A stretch of 64,000 nucleotides of DNA, from the NCBI GenBank assembly GCA_947095535.1, contig OX352774.1, positions 178,744,200 to 178,808,199 of the forward strand. Reading direction: 5' to 3'. The stretch comes from Poecilobothrus nobilitatus (taxonomy: Eukaryota; Arthropoda; Insecta; Diptera; Dolichopodidae). A program made the translations under genes and the position numbers. Shown piece by piece: positions 11,768 to 25,206 of the stretch (within the stretch, counting starts at the first letter, position 1; every line of letters begins with the position of its first letter). The notes beneath the pieces were generated by a model. The model was not told where the DNA came from. It saw nothing but the letters and a program-made list of their open reading frames with translations, and did no database searches.

Positions 11768-11957
11768 CAGGGTGGTCCAACTTGGACTGATTGATTTGAA
11801 ATGCTTATAATTTTTTTATTGTCTTAAAAAGAGCAATTATCTGTCAACAGGAAAATTAAAGCCATTTAAAGGATGTCATTTTTCACACTTAGCTTAAAAA
11901 AATTTAATAATTTTAATAATTTAATAATCATAATTTCAAATCAGTCAATCCATCCTG
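11768..11957. mobile_element. Mariner-type MITE, 190 bp
   Basis: The termini are CAGGGTGGTCCAACTTGGAC...GATTTGAAAT on the left and, reverse-complemented, CAGGATGGATTGACTGATTT...GAAAT on the right. TA dinucleotides flank both ends (11766-11767 and 11958-11959). CAGGGTGG-type termini with TA duplication are typical of the Tc1/mariner superfamily. The right arm lacks a few bases of the left arm. There is no coding capacity in the 190 bp, so it needed a transposase in trans. Confidence 0.7.
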
Positions 11958-11959
11958 TA

Positions 11960-14900
11960 TAACTAAAAGTGTTAATTACCTAAATTGTAGTAGTCTATTA
12001 GTTGCAGGCATGATTTAGTTGGTTGGTTCGTTTACATTGCTGCTCTCTAGAAATTTATTAAGAAACGGCAGGCAAGTTGCCGCTTTGAGTTATACTTCCC
12101 GTACCAGTTTGAAGATTCCGTACCATGTTATCTAAAATTGAAATTAGAAAACTAATTTTATTCTGAACTGTATGGGTTAGTTATAGAACATAGTTGACAA
12201 GTAGGATGATCTAGTACATTGATGTATATAAGTATGTATATATACTTACTTATGATATATTATACGTTTTTAAAAGCTATATTAGAGTTCTATACTTTGA
12301 TGGAATTCTAGAATTTTATTGATTGGTTTAAGATATTTACTTATATTAGTTATTTTTTTTTGCTTGTTTTAATTTAAATTTCGACAATTAAAGTAAGAAA
12401 TTTTTTTTTTCTATAAATATTTAAAATAAAAAGGCAATTAACAACGGTCTAGTTTGATTCGACCTATATATTTAACATATTAAGTACATATACTTAGTAT
12501 ATATATTAAGTATAGTATATATTTAACATATAATTAAGTATACTTACATAGTGTGGTTTTAAAATTACCTGAATTCATTTTTTATTTTATTAACTAAAAA
12601 AATTCTACCTTTGTTTTATTTTATAACAAATATGGATGCATATACAATATATTTATACATATATTCGAACATCGGTATATATATGTATAATGTATTCATC
12701 AATTTAAATATTTTATATTTTAATTTAATATTTAAAATTTAAATATTTGATTTAGTTTTTATATACATATAGAACATTTTTAAATAAAATTTACATAATA
12801 TATGTACATACTTAACTATGTAGGTCCTTAATTTGGAAATAAAATGGTTTCAATCAAAATTATTTGAACAACAATTTTCAAATTGACATAAGCTATTATA
12901 TATACTTAAGTACTTTCGTCTAATATTTTAACTTTGATAATCAGGTTAAAAATAAATTAACAGTTAAATATCCAAATGTACCTAATTATTTCTAACAAAA
13001 GATTTACATACTAAGCAAAGTTTGAAAATATTTTTAAGGATCTTTTTATTAATTCTGCTACCTTGTTAGAACTGATTGTTAGACAATATTTTGTTTGTTT
13101 TAAGTATTGCTAACTATACACTTTAAAATATTGCACTTAAAACTGTTTTAAAACATATCTTATAACTATTCTATAGAATTTAAAATATATAATTCATAAT
13201 AAATTACGAAATTATCTTGATTTTTTCGTGGTTTTAGATAAAAAACAAAAAAAAAAAAAACAATATTGAAATAAAATATGTTTACTGCAATAATAGTCAA
13301 CACACTATTATTTAAATTACAATAAAAAACAAACCAAAATGGCGTTTATGAAAATTTAGAAAATTTCATATTTAAATATTTGAAAATATGAAATTTTCCT
13401 TTTAAATCTTTTATAAAATAAAACTAATTTAGGTTTATATTATATAAGTTCCATAATTAATTTAAAATTTCAAATAATTTATAATAATACTTAACATTAA
13501 CATAAATTATATTTAAAAAAAAAATCAAAATGATACTAACTAATAAGGATCATGCCAAAAATTGTATTTATTTAAATTATTTATATTTTGTTAACAGACT
13601 TTTGCTAATTTTTAATGAATCTTTTGTTTTTATTATAATGCATACAACTAAACTTCCTTGTTTCCTACACAATAATAAGTATCTAACAAAATATTTTACT
13701 TAATAACAAATGTTCTAAATTCAAAACGTAGTGACATAAATAAGATTAGGCTATTTATAAGTGGTATAACTAACATTGCGGCCTCCTGTACATATATTGT
13801 ACTTCTCATATTGTTCCGTGTTGCGGATTTTCTTCTGTCAGCGCTACACCTCTAATAAACTAAAGTCTTGTAGAGGCGGTTTATTGTTGGAAGTTCATTT
13901 TCGATAAAGCAATATTCTTCTAGGTGTACATATATCTCTGTTACGTTAAGAAAAAGTATTTACAATTTAAGTGTAAGAATTTTTTTTTTAAATGCAATAT
14001 TTTCTTTTTTTTAAACACAAGTATTTTTTTTTTAATTTAGAACAACTTTTCTTTTAAAAGTGCAAGAGAAGAAAATACTTGCACTTAAAAAGAAAAAACT
14101 TTTACTTGAAATGGAAATAATTTTTTTTAAAGCAAAAAAAAAAAGATATATCTTGATCGAAGTAAAGCTCCGCATAGTTTTTATTTACTGTTAGAGATTT
14201 TCTTAGAATATTTGAACGTGGATTCTCTATTCAAGAGTTTGTTTCTATAGTTAATGATGATTTTTAGTCATCCTCTTCTTTTGTGTTTAACTATGCCATG
14301 AAAAGGTTGGGGAACTGTAAATGGAATTACAGCTCCTTTTTCCCATATTCAATTAGCTTAATTTACATCACTTCAAATATATTTAGTCGCTAATGTAATA
14401 GAGCTAAAAATATTATTTGAAGTTGTTATTGTTATTATGTATAGATCTTTACTTCTTAGTACAACATTTCAAGTTGTACTGAACCATAAGTGATTACTAA
14501 GAATATCTAACTTATGTAAAAAAATTATAACTGTAAAGTTATTTCTTTTAAATTTTTACTTAATTTTCAATAGTTATTTACGAATCAGTTAATTAGTTTC
14601 ATTTTCATCAAGTTAACCAATTGATAACTAGTTAATTTTTTTAATAAAATATAATGCTTCAATGTATTTTTATTACTCATATCTCACTGAAATAATTTTA
14701 TTGCATAACAGAACACATGATTTTCATTTTTCCTTTATAAACAAAACATTTTGTAAACTTCTTTTTTACTTATAATCGCTTTACGTATATGATTCATAAG
14801 AACTAAATTTTTAAAGGTAAAATAAGCTTATAATTAAACGCTTATGTTTTCGTTTTTTTGTTTTTTTTTGTTTCTATATTTTAACGTTTAACAAGCAAAA

Positions 14901-16333
14901 CATAAATAATGCTTAAGTTCAAATAACATTATTAAGTATGTATGTATTATTTTTATTTTTAAATAACTTGTAAGTTAACTTTTTTTAGTTTTTTTTGCCG
15001 TCGTTGTCGTTTTGATCGAAAAACATAATCTTTAAATTAAATACTATAATTTATTATTTCAATCCGTTTAATATTTCACAAAATTTAAACCGAAAAACAA
15101 ACAAACGTACTTATAACTATACCTACCTATGTAAAAAAGAGCGAAGAAAAAATACCCAAAATAAAAATAGGAAAATTCATTCTAGATACTTATCTATAAT
15201 TTATATATTGTCGTTTGAAGAAAATATCGAAAATATCTCATCATCACTTTTCAAATTTGTTTAAATCTATATCTGTTAGATAAAAACATAAGAAAAAAAA
15301 AATACAATAACTACAAAAAAACAAAAAAAAAAATCAAAAGTAACGAGCGTGAAAGAGATAAAAAATTAAAATAAATCTCAAGGTATAAATTATATTCTTA
15401 TATACTTAAGCATTTCCTGTAATAATTTTCATTCTATTTGTTTTTAATGTTTTGATTTTGTGTTTTTGTATTTTATTTTATTTCGTTTAGTTTTTTTTAT
15501 GTTTTTTTATTTTATTCAATAATTACAAAGAATAAACCAGTTTTTATTTAAATTCCAACAAAATATAGAATATAAAAAACGAAAATCAAAATTTCAATAT
15601 AAAAAAAAAATCAAATTTATTAGAAAGAAAAATTTATTTTCATTATTATTTTTAAACTTCAAATCCCATTAAAAATTGCATTTAGTGAGATGGTAATTAG
15701 TGATAATGTAGTACTTTTACTGCTATTTTCATTTGTCATGTTTAATATATAAATTTTTTGACAAAAGTATAGCTTATGTCATTGCATATTATAATAATAT
15801 TTTAATAATCTTTAAGTATTTTGATGTATGACGACTAATGTGTATCATAATGATTTTTCGCTGTTGCAACAAAAAAAAAAAATCACCGTTATTAATAAAT
15901 AAATATTAATAAATAAATAAATAGCTTACCTGTTTTAAATTTCGTAATTTAAATCTTTACTTTTAGTGTTTAGTTTTAAGAAATTATCCAAAAACTGCTA
16001 TTTCTAATAAAAAACAATCGAGCTTATAATAACACAAAGATATTATTATAGTGAATAAGATAGCTGTGGATAGTGTAAAATGTTTATAAGAACTGTTAGA
16101 AAATATTTTTTAAAATTCTTTGAATTACTTAAATAAATGTTAAAAATTAATATTTATTCATGGAATTGTCAGTAAGAAAACACCTTTTATATTTATTATA
16201 TTGATGTATTTGATATGAAACAATTTTTTTTCTAGATAATTTTAACTATCCTCAATTAGTTTTCTGTTTCCTTCATAAAAATATCTTACTATCTTCATAA
16301 ATATAGTATTTTGAAAAAATCCAATAATCAGAT
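11960..16333. other. Gene-free stretch; weak hairpin near 14.06 kb
   Basis: No gene is supported. Palindromic TATA/TTAAGTATA runs occur at about 12470-12545. A small hairpin with AAGTGCAAG (14058-14066) and CTTGCACTT (14078-14086) sits between poly-T and poly-A tracts. A moderately G+C-richer patch at about 13775-13900, with GCGGCCTCCTGTAC, GTCAGCGCTACACC and TAGAGGCGG, is not recognisably coding. The rest is simple A/T sequence. Confidence 0.55.
14051..14095. repeat. Short inverted repeat (AAGTGCAAG)
   Basis: CTTTTAAAAGTGCAAG is followed, after an 11-base spacer, by CTTGCACTTAAAAAG, an imperfect 15-16-base hairpin. It is surrounded by homopolymer tracts. No function is inferred. Confidence 0.4.
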
Positions 16334-17173
16334 TTAAAAAAAAACAAGGTAGAATGTAAACCAACGGTTTTTAAAAGCGCACATTTCCAAAACTCAAACT
16401 GTTTAGAAGTGTGACTTGCACAAAAATTTTTAAATTTCATGTAATAAGAAAAAATGTGAAAATAGGACTTTTCTGGAATTTTGAGGGGCTGTAATTCGGG
16501 AACTAAGGGGCTGTTAAAAAACCGTTAACACACGTAAAAATATATTATTGAACCTTTAATTTTCATGTCATTCCGAAGAAAAGTTTTTACAGGTGCCTAA
16601 GTTACAGGTGTCTAAAAATAGCAAATTTTCAATTTTTGATGCGTAATAACTCTTAAACAGGAGGTGCCACCAAAAATTTTCTGAGGAAATTTAAACTAAT
16701 TTTAAAAGTTCTTTCTTGTCTCAAAATGTCAAGGCCCTATCTAAAAGCGTGCTGGAGTTATGAAGGTAGAAAAATCATGCAAAATTTGGTTTTCACATAA
16801 CGTTCAATTTAAATACTAAATTTAAAAACTATATATAATTTTGATATAAATCAATATCAATAAAGTTAAAGAAAATTCCTATCGAATGGCGTTTTCAGAT
16901 TGAAAAAATGTTAAGCGGAACATGAAATAAGTATACGCATTTAAAAATAGGGCTCTTTCAAAGTTTGAGGGCAGTAGTTCCCTGATGGATGGGGCTACAT
17001 GAAAAAGATGTTCCACAAAATTATTTTTTTTTATAAGACCTACCCATGGTTAAAATTTTTTTTTCTCTATCTTTAAAGGTGTAAAAGTTTTGCAAACAGA
17101 CTGACGGACGGACGGATAGAGTGAAACTAATAAGCACATTTTTCAACATTTTTTTTTGGAAATGTGCTAAAAA
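16334..17173 (+). mobile_element. Dispersed repeat family 1, copy A
   Basis: This segment of about 840 bp matches 51555-52350 in inverted orientation over nearly its whole length. Shared landmarks are ACAAGGTAGAATGTAAACCA, GCGCACATTTCCAAAACTC, GTTACAGGTGTCTAAAAATA, AACTCTTAAA and GACGGACGGACGGATAGAG. Near the ends AGCGCACATTTCC and GGAAATGTGCT are inverted copies, and the 3' end forms an AGCACATTT...AAATGTGCT hairpin before CTAAAAA, after which copies A and B diverge. No coding frame is conserved. It behaves as a non-autonomous mobile repeat. The superfamily is uncertain: it could be a terminal-inverted-repeat element or a Helitron-like unit. Confidence 0.65.
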
Positions 17174-17428
17174 CATTAATAATGTTTAACATTTCCTGTG
17201 ACTGATATCAAATATTTTTGTTATATAAAATGTGATGAATAGAATCATAAATATAGAAATTTTTAAAATTTTTGATTACCAAAAAATCAGAATTAATATT
17301 TTCGTAGATTTCTTTGAAACGAATTTAAAATCTTACTAAATTTAGTAGATGACATTCCTTTAAAATTGATAATTTTAAGATTTCAATCGCTTCAGGATTA
17401 GGTACACGTAAGTCCGTCTTCTATATTA

Positions 17429-17777
17429 CGTTTTCTTAAAATTTTGTTTTTTTTTTTAAAATCTCAAAATCTCCTTTCTTAAAAATCTGTTTTTTAAAAT
17501 CTTATCACAAAATTACGTTTCTAAAAATTCCATTCTTAAAAAAAACATAAATAAATTTCTAAAATTAAATACTGAAAAATATAATCTAATAATTCTATCT
17601 TATTTTGTAAAAGGAATTTTTACCTTTTTTCAAAAGTTAATACATACAACAGTAACAAATGAAAAAAAAACAGATTTCTCACTAAGGCAGGATTTTGAGA
17701 AAACGAGAATTTGGGAAAACGAGATTTTAAGAAAAAAGGATTGAAAGAAAAACGGGATTTTAAGCTAATGTGATTTT
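17429..17777. mobile_element. Foldback-like element with CTTAAAATCTC arms
   Basis: The left arm (about 17429-17540) is built from variants of CGTTTTCTTAAAATCTC: CGTTTTCTTAAAATTTTG, AAAATCTCAAAATCTCCTT and TTTCTTAAAAATCTG. The right arm (about 17672-17777) carries the same words inverted: GGATTTTGAGAAAACGAG, AACGAGATTTTAAGAAAA and ACGGGATTTTAAG. About 130 bp of simple A/T sequence lies between the arms. The architecture of long inverted arms made of short tandem variants is that of foldback (FB-like) elements. Exact ends and a target duplication could not be fixed. Confidence 0.5.
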
Positions 17778-20700
17778 ATTATGTTTTGCTTTAAAAATTT
17801 TCAAATTAGGTACGATAATGCAAAATATATATACATATTATGTACATAGTAGGTATATGTATATCGGCATATAATAAGTATTACATAAAAAAGCTTTACT
17901 TTACTTAAGTATAGTTTTTAGTGTAAAATTCTAAGAAAATTTTGATTGCATCAGATTCATTTTTTAATCTTTTTTAGAGAATAAAGATTTTTTTTTATGT
18001 TGAAAAAACATTCAAGGTTGTTATAAGAATATGAAGATTATTATAACATGCAATAAGTAATATTGGTTACAAATTATATTTATATATAAAAACTGGTCAA
18101 ATGGGGTTGTTTTTTCTCAATTTATGTCATTAGATTTCTTAAGATTTATTTGAATTCTAAAGCTCTGTTTTATTTTAGAAAGGTAAGAAGTGGTAAGAAA
18201 TAGTGAATTTGGTGTTAGAAAAGTGTTAATCAAAAAAATAAAATCTGAAATGCTGAAAAAGTTTAAACTTTTAAGTATTATAAAGAGCATGTTTAAACTT
18301 ATTTTTGTACCTTTCTAATTTCTTCACGCCCAGAACATGTGCCTCAATTCTAAATGTTCCAATATACTTTTATGTCATGTAATTCCTCATTACTTGTGGG
18401 CTTTCCTACTGGTTTTCCTGAACTGAATGAATATTTTTATACAGCATGCGTTTTGTAAAATGAAATTCTATCTAGCTGTGTTTCTTTATTTTATACCATC
18501 AATCATTTTATTTCTCAGTACTTATGCCTTCTCCATCAAACCTAAGTATCTACACTACTTGTTATTCTTATTAATTTTGAAATGAAATAAATCCATACAT
18601 ACATAGCATTGAATTTTCAGAATATTTCAGAAGGTCGAATTTTTTTTCTATAGGTACAAATATTAATATAAAAATTCTGCAAATTGCATACAAAATGCTT
18701 CAAATGTTCCCAACACAAAAAACAAACACACGCAATCCAACAAAAACATAATAATAAATTCATTTTACCTGAAATTATATTCTGGTTTTTTCCCATTTGT
18801 TTATTTTACTGTCATTAGAGAGTAGAGACAGAGAAAGAATATATTAAAGAATGAACAAAAAATATAATAAAAAAAAAAAAAAAGATGTACATATACGAAT
18901 ACGAGATCGAGTCATTAACGATGAGAAATTAAAGTTATACTGAATTCTGGAAAAAAAAAAAAAAAAAAATAGAATCTCTTTGACTTCACTTTTAGTTTAG
19001 GGTCGCTTTAAAAAAAATTAAGAGACAAAATGAAATTTTGCAAATTAGAATGGTTGGAAATGAGAATAAGTTTGCTTTGAAACTGTTAATTAAAATAAAA
19101 ATGATTTATTTTGCCTTTGTTGGTGTTTTTGTTTTTTTTTTTTATGTTTTATTTATAGTTTTTTTTCTTTTTCTCGCATAACATTTTTTTAATTTTTCAT
19201 TTAATATGAAAATGTTAATCAAAGCGCTGTAGAATGAATTTTTTTTTTGTTTTCTGTTTTGTTTTTCATTTTTAGTTTGTATTTTACCGGTTTAAAATAA
19301 TACCTATTATGAATTTGGTTTTTTGTTTATAATGTTAATTCTAAGGCTAAAGAAATTCGATACTGAGTAATCATTTATGACTAGTTATACAGGAATAACT
19401 AGTACATAGTTTGAAATTCTGTGTACTAAATTGCGGTTTTCAATTTTTAGTAGTGGTAACTAAAACTTATTTTAATTTAAGTTTATAAAAATGAGTTGGA
19501 CGGAAGACATTCAGTAAAAATAAAAATTCTCTGATTAAAATTCATATTGCAGAAAAGGAAAAATTATTAGGATTATTTAAAATAATTGAACATAGATGGT
19601 AGAATAATAATTTTGTTAAATTTTAAGGAACAAAACAATAAGGAACCTCTTTTACATCATAAATTAGAACAAGAAAGAAACATAAAGTTATATGGTTATG
19701 ATTTAAATTATAGAAGTGGGTTCTTTAACATAATACCTATTAGTTACTAAAGATTTTCTATTTTAAGAAGTTACTAAGTAAAGTATTAATTTATTTATTA
19801 GATACTAAATATAAATACTTATAAATACATAAATTAAAAAAGAGGTAAATTTGATGCACTGCAAAAACTCCAACTAACGAAATATTATTTTTAAAGTTAT
19901 TGCGTTTTTAAGGACTTTCTATAATATTTTTTTTAATTTATCTACCATTATTTTTACTATAGTACAGTTTCAAATGAACTTCTAATAAAAATCTTTATTT
20001 AAATCTGGCACTGAAGCAGATTCATATAGAACACCCAAACATTTCTTATATAACAGCATATTGAGTGAAAATAATGAGTGGTATATTATAGCCGAAAGTC
20101 TCAGTTGCTAGTGCTAGCAATTATTGTATATATAATAAATAATTAATTTTATTTATTATATAAGTTATAGGTAAATAAATAATAAATAAATTAATGCTAT
20201 TATAGCGAAAATGAGTGATTCTTTTTTATTAGAATTTTTAAAATCCATTTAAATTTTAACGTTAATTTTATTGCTCTGTAGATTTATTGTGAAAATATTA
20301 TCGTAAATTTAATAAAATCAAAAGTCAAAACTGATAAAATATGCAGCCATATAAAGTGAGCGGTATAACAAACCAATAATTGTGACACTTCTATAATTAA
20401 ATTAAATAGTAGGTATATTCAAACAGTGTTTAAATTTAATAATTTTTACTATTTTTTTACAGGTCATCATAATACATTTGACCAACTCAATCGTTAAGTC
20501 TTAAAGTTAACTTAAATATTATGTATGCATGCTATTTAAGAAGAAAAACTTTTACGGTGTATAACAAAAATTTAAATTTTGTTATAAAATACAAAATATT
20601 ATATATAAATACCAACCTATGTCTATATATTTTTTTTTACTTTAATTTTTTTTCTTTAGTTTTTTTTTACCATAATGAATAATCATGAACCTCAAGGTCG

Positions 20701-22139
20701 TTTCAAACAAAAATTGATTATGCTTTATTTTATTTCCTTCTTTTTCTTTCTTTATTAATTTTTATGATATTTCCATTCTTTTCTTTTTTTTGTTTTTTTT
20801 TTTATAACGCATATACTAAATATTAAAAGCAGCGCCTTTAAAAGCATATTTAATATCTATCGGTAGTTAAAATCTTCAAAACAGAATGACTGACATTAGT
20901 TTTGGTTGCGATTTTAATCTTTAACAAAAAAATGTAATAAAAAAAAAAAACTTGTATACTTATGTATACAGCTATACCTACCTGTCACGTAAATTTGTTT
21001 GTGTGGTTTTTCGTATTAATTTCCATTAAGATACGAACAGTGTGATGTACGTAAAATGCGTCAAGTTTTAAATTTTATTACTGCATAGGTGTGAGTGTGT
21101 GTATGTGAGATAATTCCACAGTCTAATAAATTGCTTGAATTTCAGAAAAAAAACTTAAGATTTTTTTTTCTCTTGGAAATTAAAATTAAAATTAAATTTT
21201 ATACCACTGTTTTTATTTTTAATTAGCCGCAGCATATCTAGACAAAAAAAAAATTTTGCAAAATATTTTTATAAGCGTTATGATTTACTAAATCACAGTA
21301 TAGTTAATTTGTTTTTTTATGGGTTAACTTTTAAAAGTGCGTAAGTTACGAAACAAGAAGAAAAAAAACAGTTAACTATTAGTTATAATGAATAGAAAAT
21401 TATTGGATAAAAATCGATAAAATTTAAATTAATTATTGTTAATAATTTAAAAATGTAGGTTATTAAGTGATTTTGTGGTGCACTATAAAGAGTGTCACTC
21501 AAGAAATCTGATTAAATATTTAAATAAAAAGAATTTATAATTAAATAATTAAATTTGAAATTTTCAAGTAAAAAAATTAGTGCGTATACGTTGATTTAAA
21601 TTAAATTAAAAATAATTAATTAGTACATAAATACATACTAATAGTGTGCATAAAATTCAGTCAATTCTTACTTTATATTTCTAGTAAACACTAAAAAATT
21701 TTGTAGATAGATAACTACTTAAGTATAATACTTATCTTAACTATAAAAGATGACTGCTTTTATGGAAATACGTGAATCTATGTATTTCCTAAGAATTTTC
21801 ACGAGAAATTATCGAACCTAGAAAAGGATCACTTACTATAAGAAAAAAACAAAAATAGGGATATTTTACGCTACATGAATTCTGATTCTGTGATTCTCAA
21901 ATCTTGAGATTGGTGGATCTAATTTTTTTTTATTTCATTTTAATTGAATTGTATCTTAGTTACTTCATCACATCCCATCTTACTTATGAGCTTTACAAAT
22001 AATTTTCCTTACAACAGTATGTACATAACATAATCTTAAAAACTATTACTTACTTATATTAAAATCGAAGCACTAGCACGGTTAGTTTTGACTTTTACTT
22101 TTTAAATACTATTTTTACTTTAAAAATACTATTTACTAA
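17778..22139. other. Gene-free A+T-rich stretch
   Basis: No gene or named repeat is seen. Many poly-A/T tracts occur (for example about 18872-18885 and 18951-18969). A TTTTTTTACAG|GTCATC word at about 20453-20468 resembles a 3' splice site followed by GT, but it is weaker than the one at 37957. Frames on both strands are short and low-complexity. Confidence 0.6.
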
Positions 22140-22185
22140 AACTAAAACTATAGTATTTTACTTTAAAAATACTATAGTTTTAGTT
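22140..22185. repeat. Perfect 20-bp inverted repeat, 6-bp loop
   Basis: The arms at 22140-22159 and 22166-22185 are exact reverse complements (left arm AACTAAAACTATAGTATTTT), separated by ACTTTA. Upstream at about 22095-22135 the words TTTTTACTTTAAAAATACTA are reiterated, so the palindrome is part of a small local duplication. It could extrude as a cruciform or be a MITE remnant. Confidence 0.7.
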
Positions 22186-24896
22186 TTTGCTACCCATTAA
22201 TTCACACGCTCTACTGACTCCAATTTTAAATGGAATTGAAGAAATCATTAATTGGATGACTAACTGATATGCTGTACTGCAAAGCTCTTATAAAATAATT
22301 TCTAGAAGCATAATTTTGTAATAAATTTTAAATCCGTTATTTAAGCTTTATTTAGTTTAAAAAAAAAATTAGTTCAGATATAAAAATTAATTATTAATTT
22401 TAAATAATTATTGCACGTGCCAGATAATTTAAAATATTTAATAATAATTTAATATTTTTTTTGTTGAGCTCTTTTTTATTGAACGGATACATTCTTTTTT
22501 TTATTTAATCATTTAAATATTATGACGGATATTAATAAAATATTTTTTTATTTTTTGTTTTACATTAATTAAGTATAAAATATAAAATAAATTAAGTAAG
22601 ATGAAATTTTTTAATATTTTAAATAATAATTTGTTATATATATATATACTATATATTTTCTTTATGTAACATTCGATCAAAAATATTATGTAGGAGTTAA
22701 ATTTACATACAAAAAAAAAAAAAATTTTTTTTTTCTTTTATTGATTTTGGAGGGTTCTTTTTTTTCTTACAGTAAAAAAACAAAAACAAAGAAAAAAGCT
22801 TCAATTAATTTAAATTAATTTAAAATTGAATACAATATTGTTATTGATCAATCGAAAAAAATTAAAAGTATTCATATTTTTCAATTCAAATTCATTTCAT
22901 TTTGATTCGATTCACTAAATTATAATTGAAATTGATATATTTCGTCAACAAATAAAACGGAGGGTTTAGAGATGAGATATAAAATACTTAGAATGATAAA
23001 AATAATTTTCCCACATTTGCTTTTTCAAAAATAACTTTTGAATTGTATGAAAAAAAAAAATATCTGAAATGATTGTTTTCATTAAGTAACCATATAAAAA
23101 ATAACCATATAAAAAATGACTTGACATTTTATTTCTTGAGAACAGTATGTAAGCCTATTAATTGCATATTAAGTACTTAAATATAGTTAAAAATAGTTAA
23201 GAACCTAATAGTTTTCAGTTATAAATGTTAGAATGACTTGTAATAATTTTTTTCCATTTTAGTTTCCAATCTCAAAATGAAATTATTGAAATTATTAATA
23301 ACTATAGTTTATGTAATTGGTATATACTTTAAGTATTTTTTTGCACTAATTATTTTTTTATTAGCTATATGTACAATGGCTATGTTAGAAAATATGGTAT
23401 GTTACTATAAGAATTAATAATTAATTTAGGAATAGAATATTAAAGAATCAATGTGATCGAAAGCAGTTTCTTCTTTTTATTTGACCTTAAAAAATGTTAT
23501 GCTTGCATTGGATCATATTGAAATTTGCGACCGTTAGCATAACTGAACTCTAAATTACTTTTTCTACATAGTTACTTGCGTTTAGTCATATTGACCCAAA
23601 ATTTAAGAATACGTCATAAATACCCCCTTAAATTTATTAAACAAAAGTAGAAAAATTTAAAATTAAATGACAAAATAAAAATATTCATAAAATATTTAGT
23701 AAGTAATATAATTGCATATTTTACATTAACTATTTGACATTTTTTGCTGCAACTGCGTAAACGTACACCAACATTGATGAAAATTTGTAATCTTATATAA
23801 AATTCCATGATTAGTATTTCTTTAATAAGTACCAAATTTAGTAGGGCTTAGAACAAAAAATTTAAAATAGAAATAAATGAAAATTTTAAGAAAATTGAAA
23901 CCAACTGACCGATACTGTTTTTCACATTTTAAATATGGGTACAGTACAGTTTTTAAAAAATAAACGAGAAAATTACGGTATTTTTTTTAGAATATATTAA
24001 AATTCAGCTAAGTACTGAGAAAATGAAAAGTAAGGTATTAGTTAAGTAATACTTCAGAAAAAAAAGTTAATGGCTTAAAAGTTTTAAAATTTATTTGGGT
24101 TGAAAAAACCTGTATGCAAGTACTGGAGGGTTAAAATAAAGTTATTTTTGCCGTACTTATTTTCTCGTACTTATTTCAACAATAAAAAAAAATTAAATAG
24201 TTTATAAATAATAAATAAATAATCCAGCAAATGTGGTAGTGTCTAACGTCGGGTCATATTCATGAATTAATAAAAAACAATTAAAATTTTTCTTGCAGTT
24301 AATATGTAATTAACAATATAAAATTATATATGTAATTCCTGTAAGATGTATTTGCACCATCTATTAGCGCACAAGTAAAAATATTTATGTGCATTTAATT
24401 GTCTTGTATAATAGATACAGTTGAGTAATCAAAAGCTTATTAAAACTAATGATTCCAGAAGTTTAGTAATAAATATTTATAATAAATAACTATAATATAT
24501 AAATAAATAAGGATGCCCTATCACATTATTATAAGAGCGGAAAGGAGAAGAAAAAAATAGTTATATAAATAAAATAAAATAGTTAAATAAATAAAACTCT
24601 AGAATATTTTAAGAGTTTTATACATATCCGTCCTTATTACAATATTCAACATTGCTCTGATATACCTAATTTGACCATTAACGGATTTACTTACTTACAT
24701 ATCTTATTTTTAAAAATTTCTAGATAACAGCTGCAAAACAATTTTTTAAAAAGTTGGTTGCATAATTACTATGTGGAAATATTGTTCGGGTTCATGATGG
24801 AAACTTCCTTCATCAAAAAATCTAGGTACCTTAGTCATCAATCTATGTATAGTATTCAATCTAAAAGATTTAAAGGAACTTTTCATATCTACTTCT
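22186..24896. other. Gene-free A+T-rich stretch
   Basis: No gene is supported. A TA-rich run lies at about 22634-22655. ORF 23614-23835 (-) has mixed residues but no recognisable domain and is probably chance. Confidence 0.55.
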
Positions 24897-24943
24897 GCTA
24901 TAAGTATCTAGTAAATATTGAACATTTACTAGATACTTATAGC
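24897..24943. repeat. Perfect 20-bp hairpin, 7-base loop
   Basis: GCTATAAGTATCTAGTAAAT (24897-24916) is followed by the loop ATTGAAC and then its exact reverse complement (24924-24943). It sits inside the ORF at 24758-24985, which I consider a chance frame. It is a stable isolated hairpin with no neighbouring repeat structure. Confidence 0.75.
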
Positions 24944-25206
24944 GGAAAACAAACTCGAAAATTTATTTTAAATCTGAAAATATGAAAAAGGTAGCTACTA
25001 TATTAATATGTATTGTACTCACACTTATAATCTTTGATTTAAATTAAAAGGATTAAGTATACTTTACTTACCTAGAAATCTCGAACAATTCTCATTTCTA
25101 AACTTTAATTTCCTTGATTATTTTCTTTTGAAATTTCTAAAAAAAGTTGCCATTAAAAAATAATATTCATCAACGGTGGCATTTAGATTCGTCGGGGCGG
25201 GGGGAA

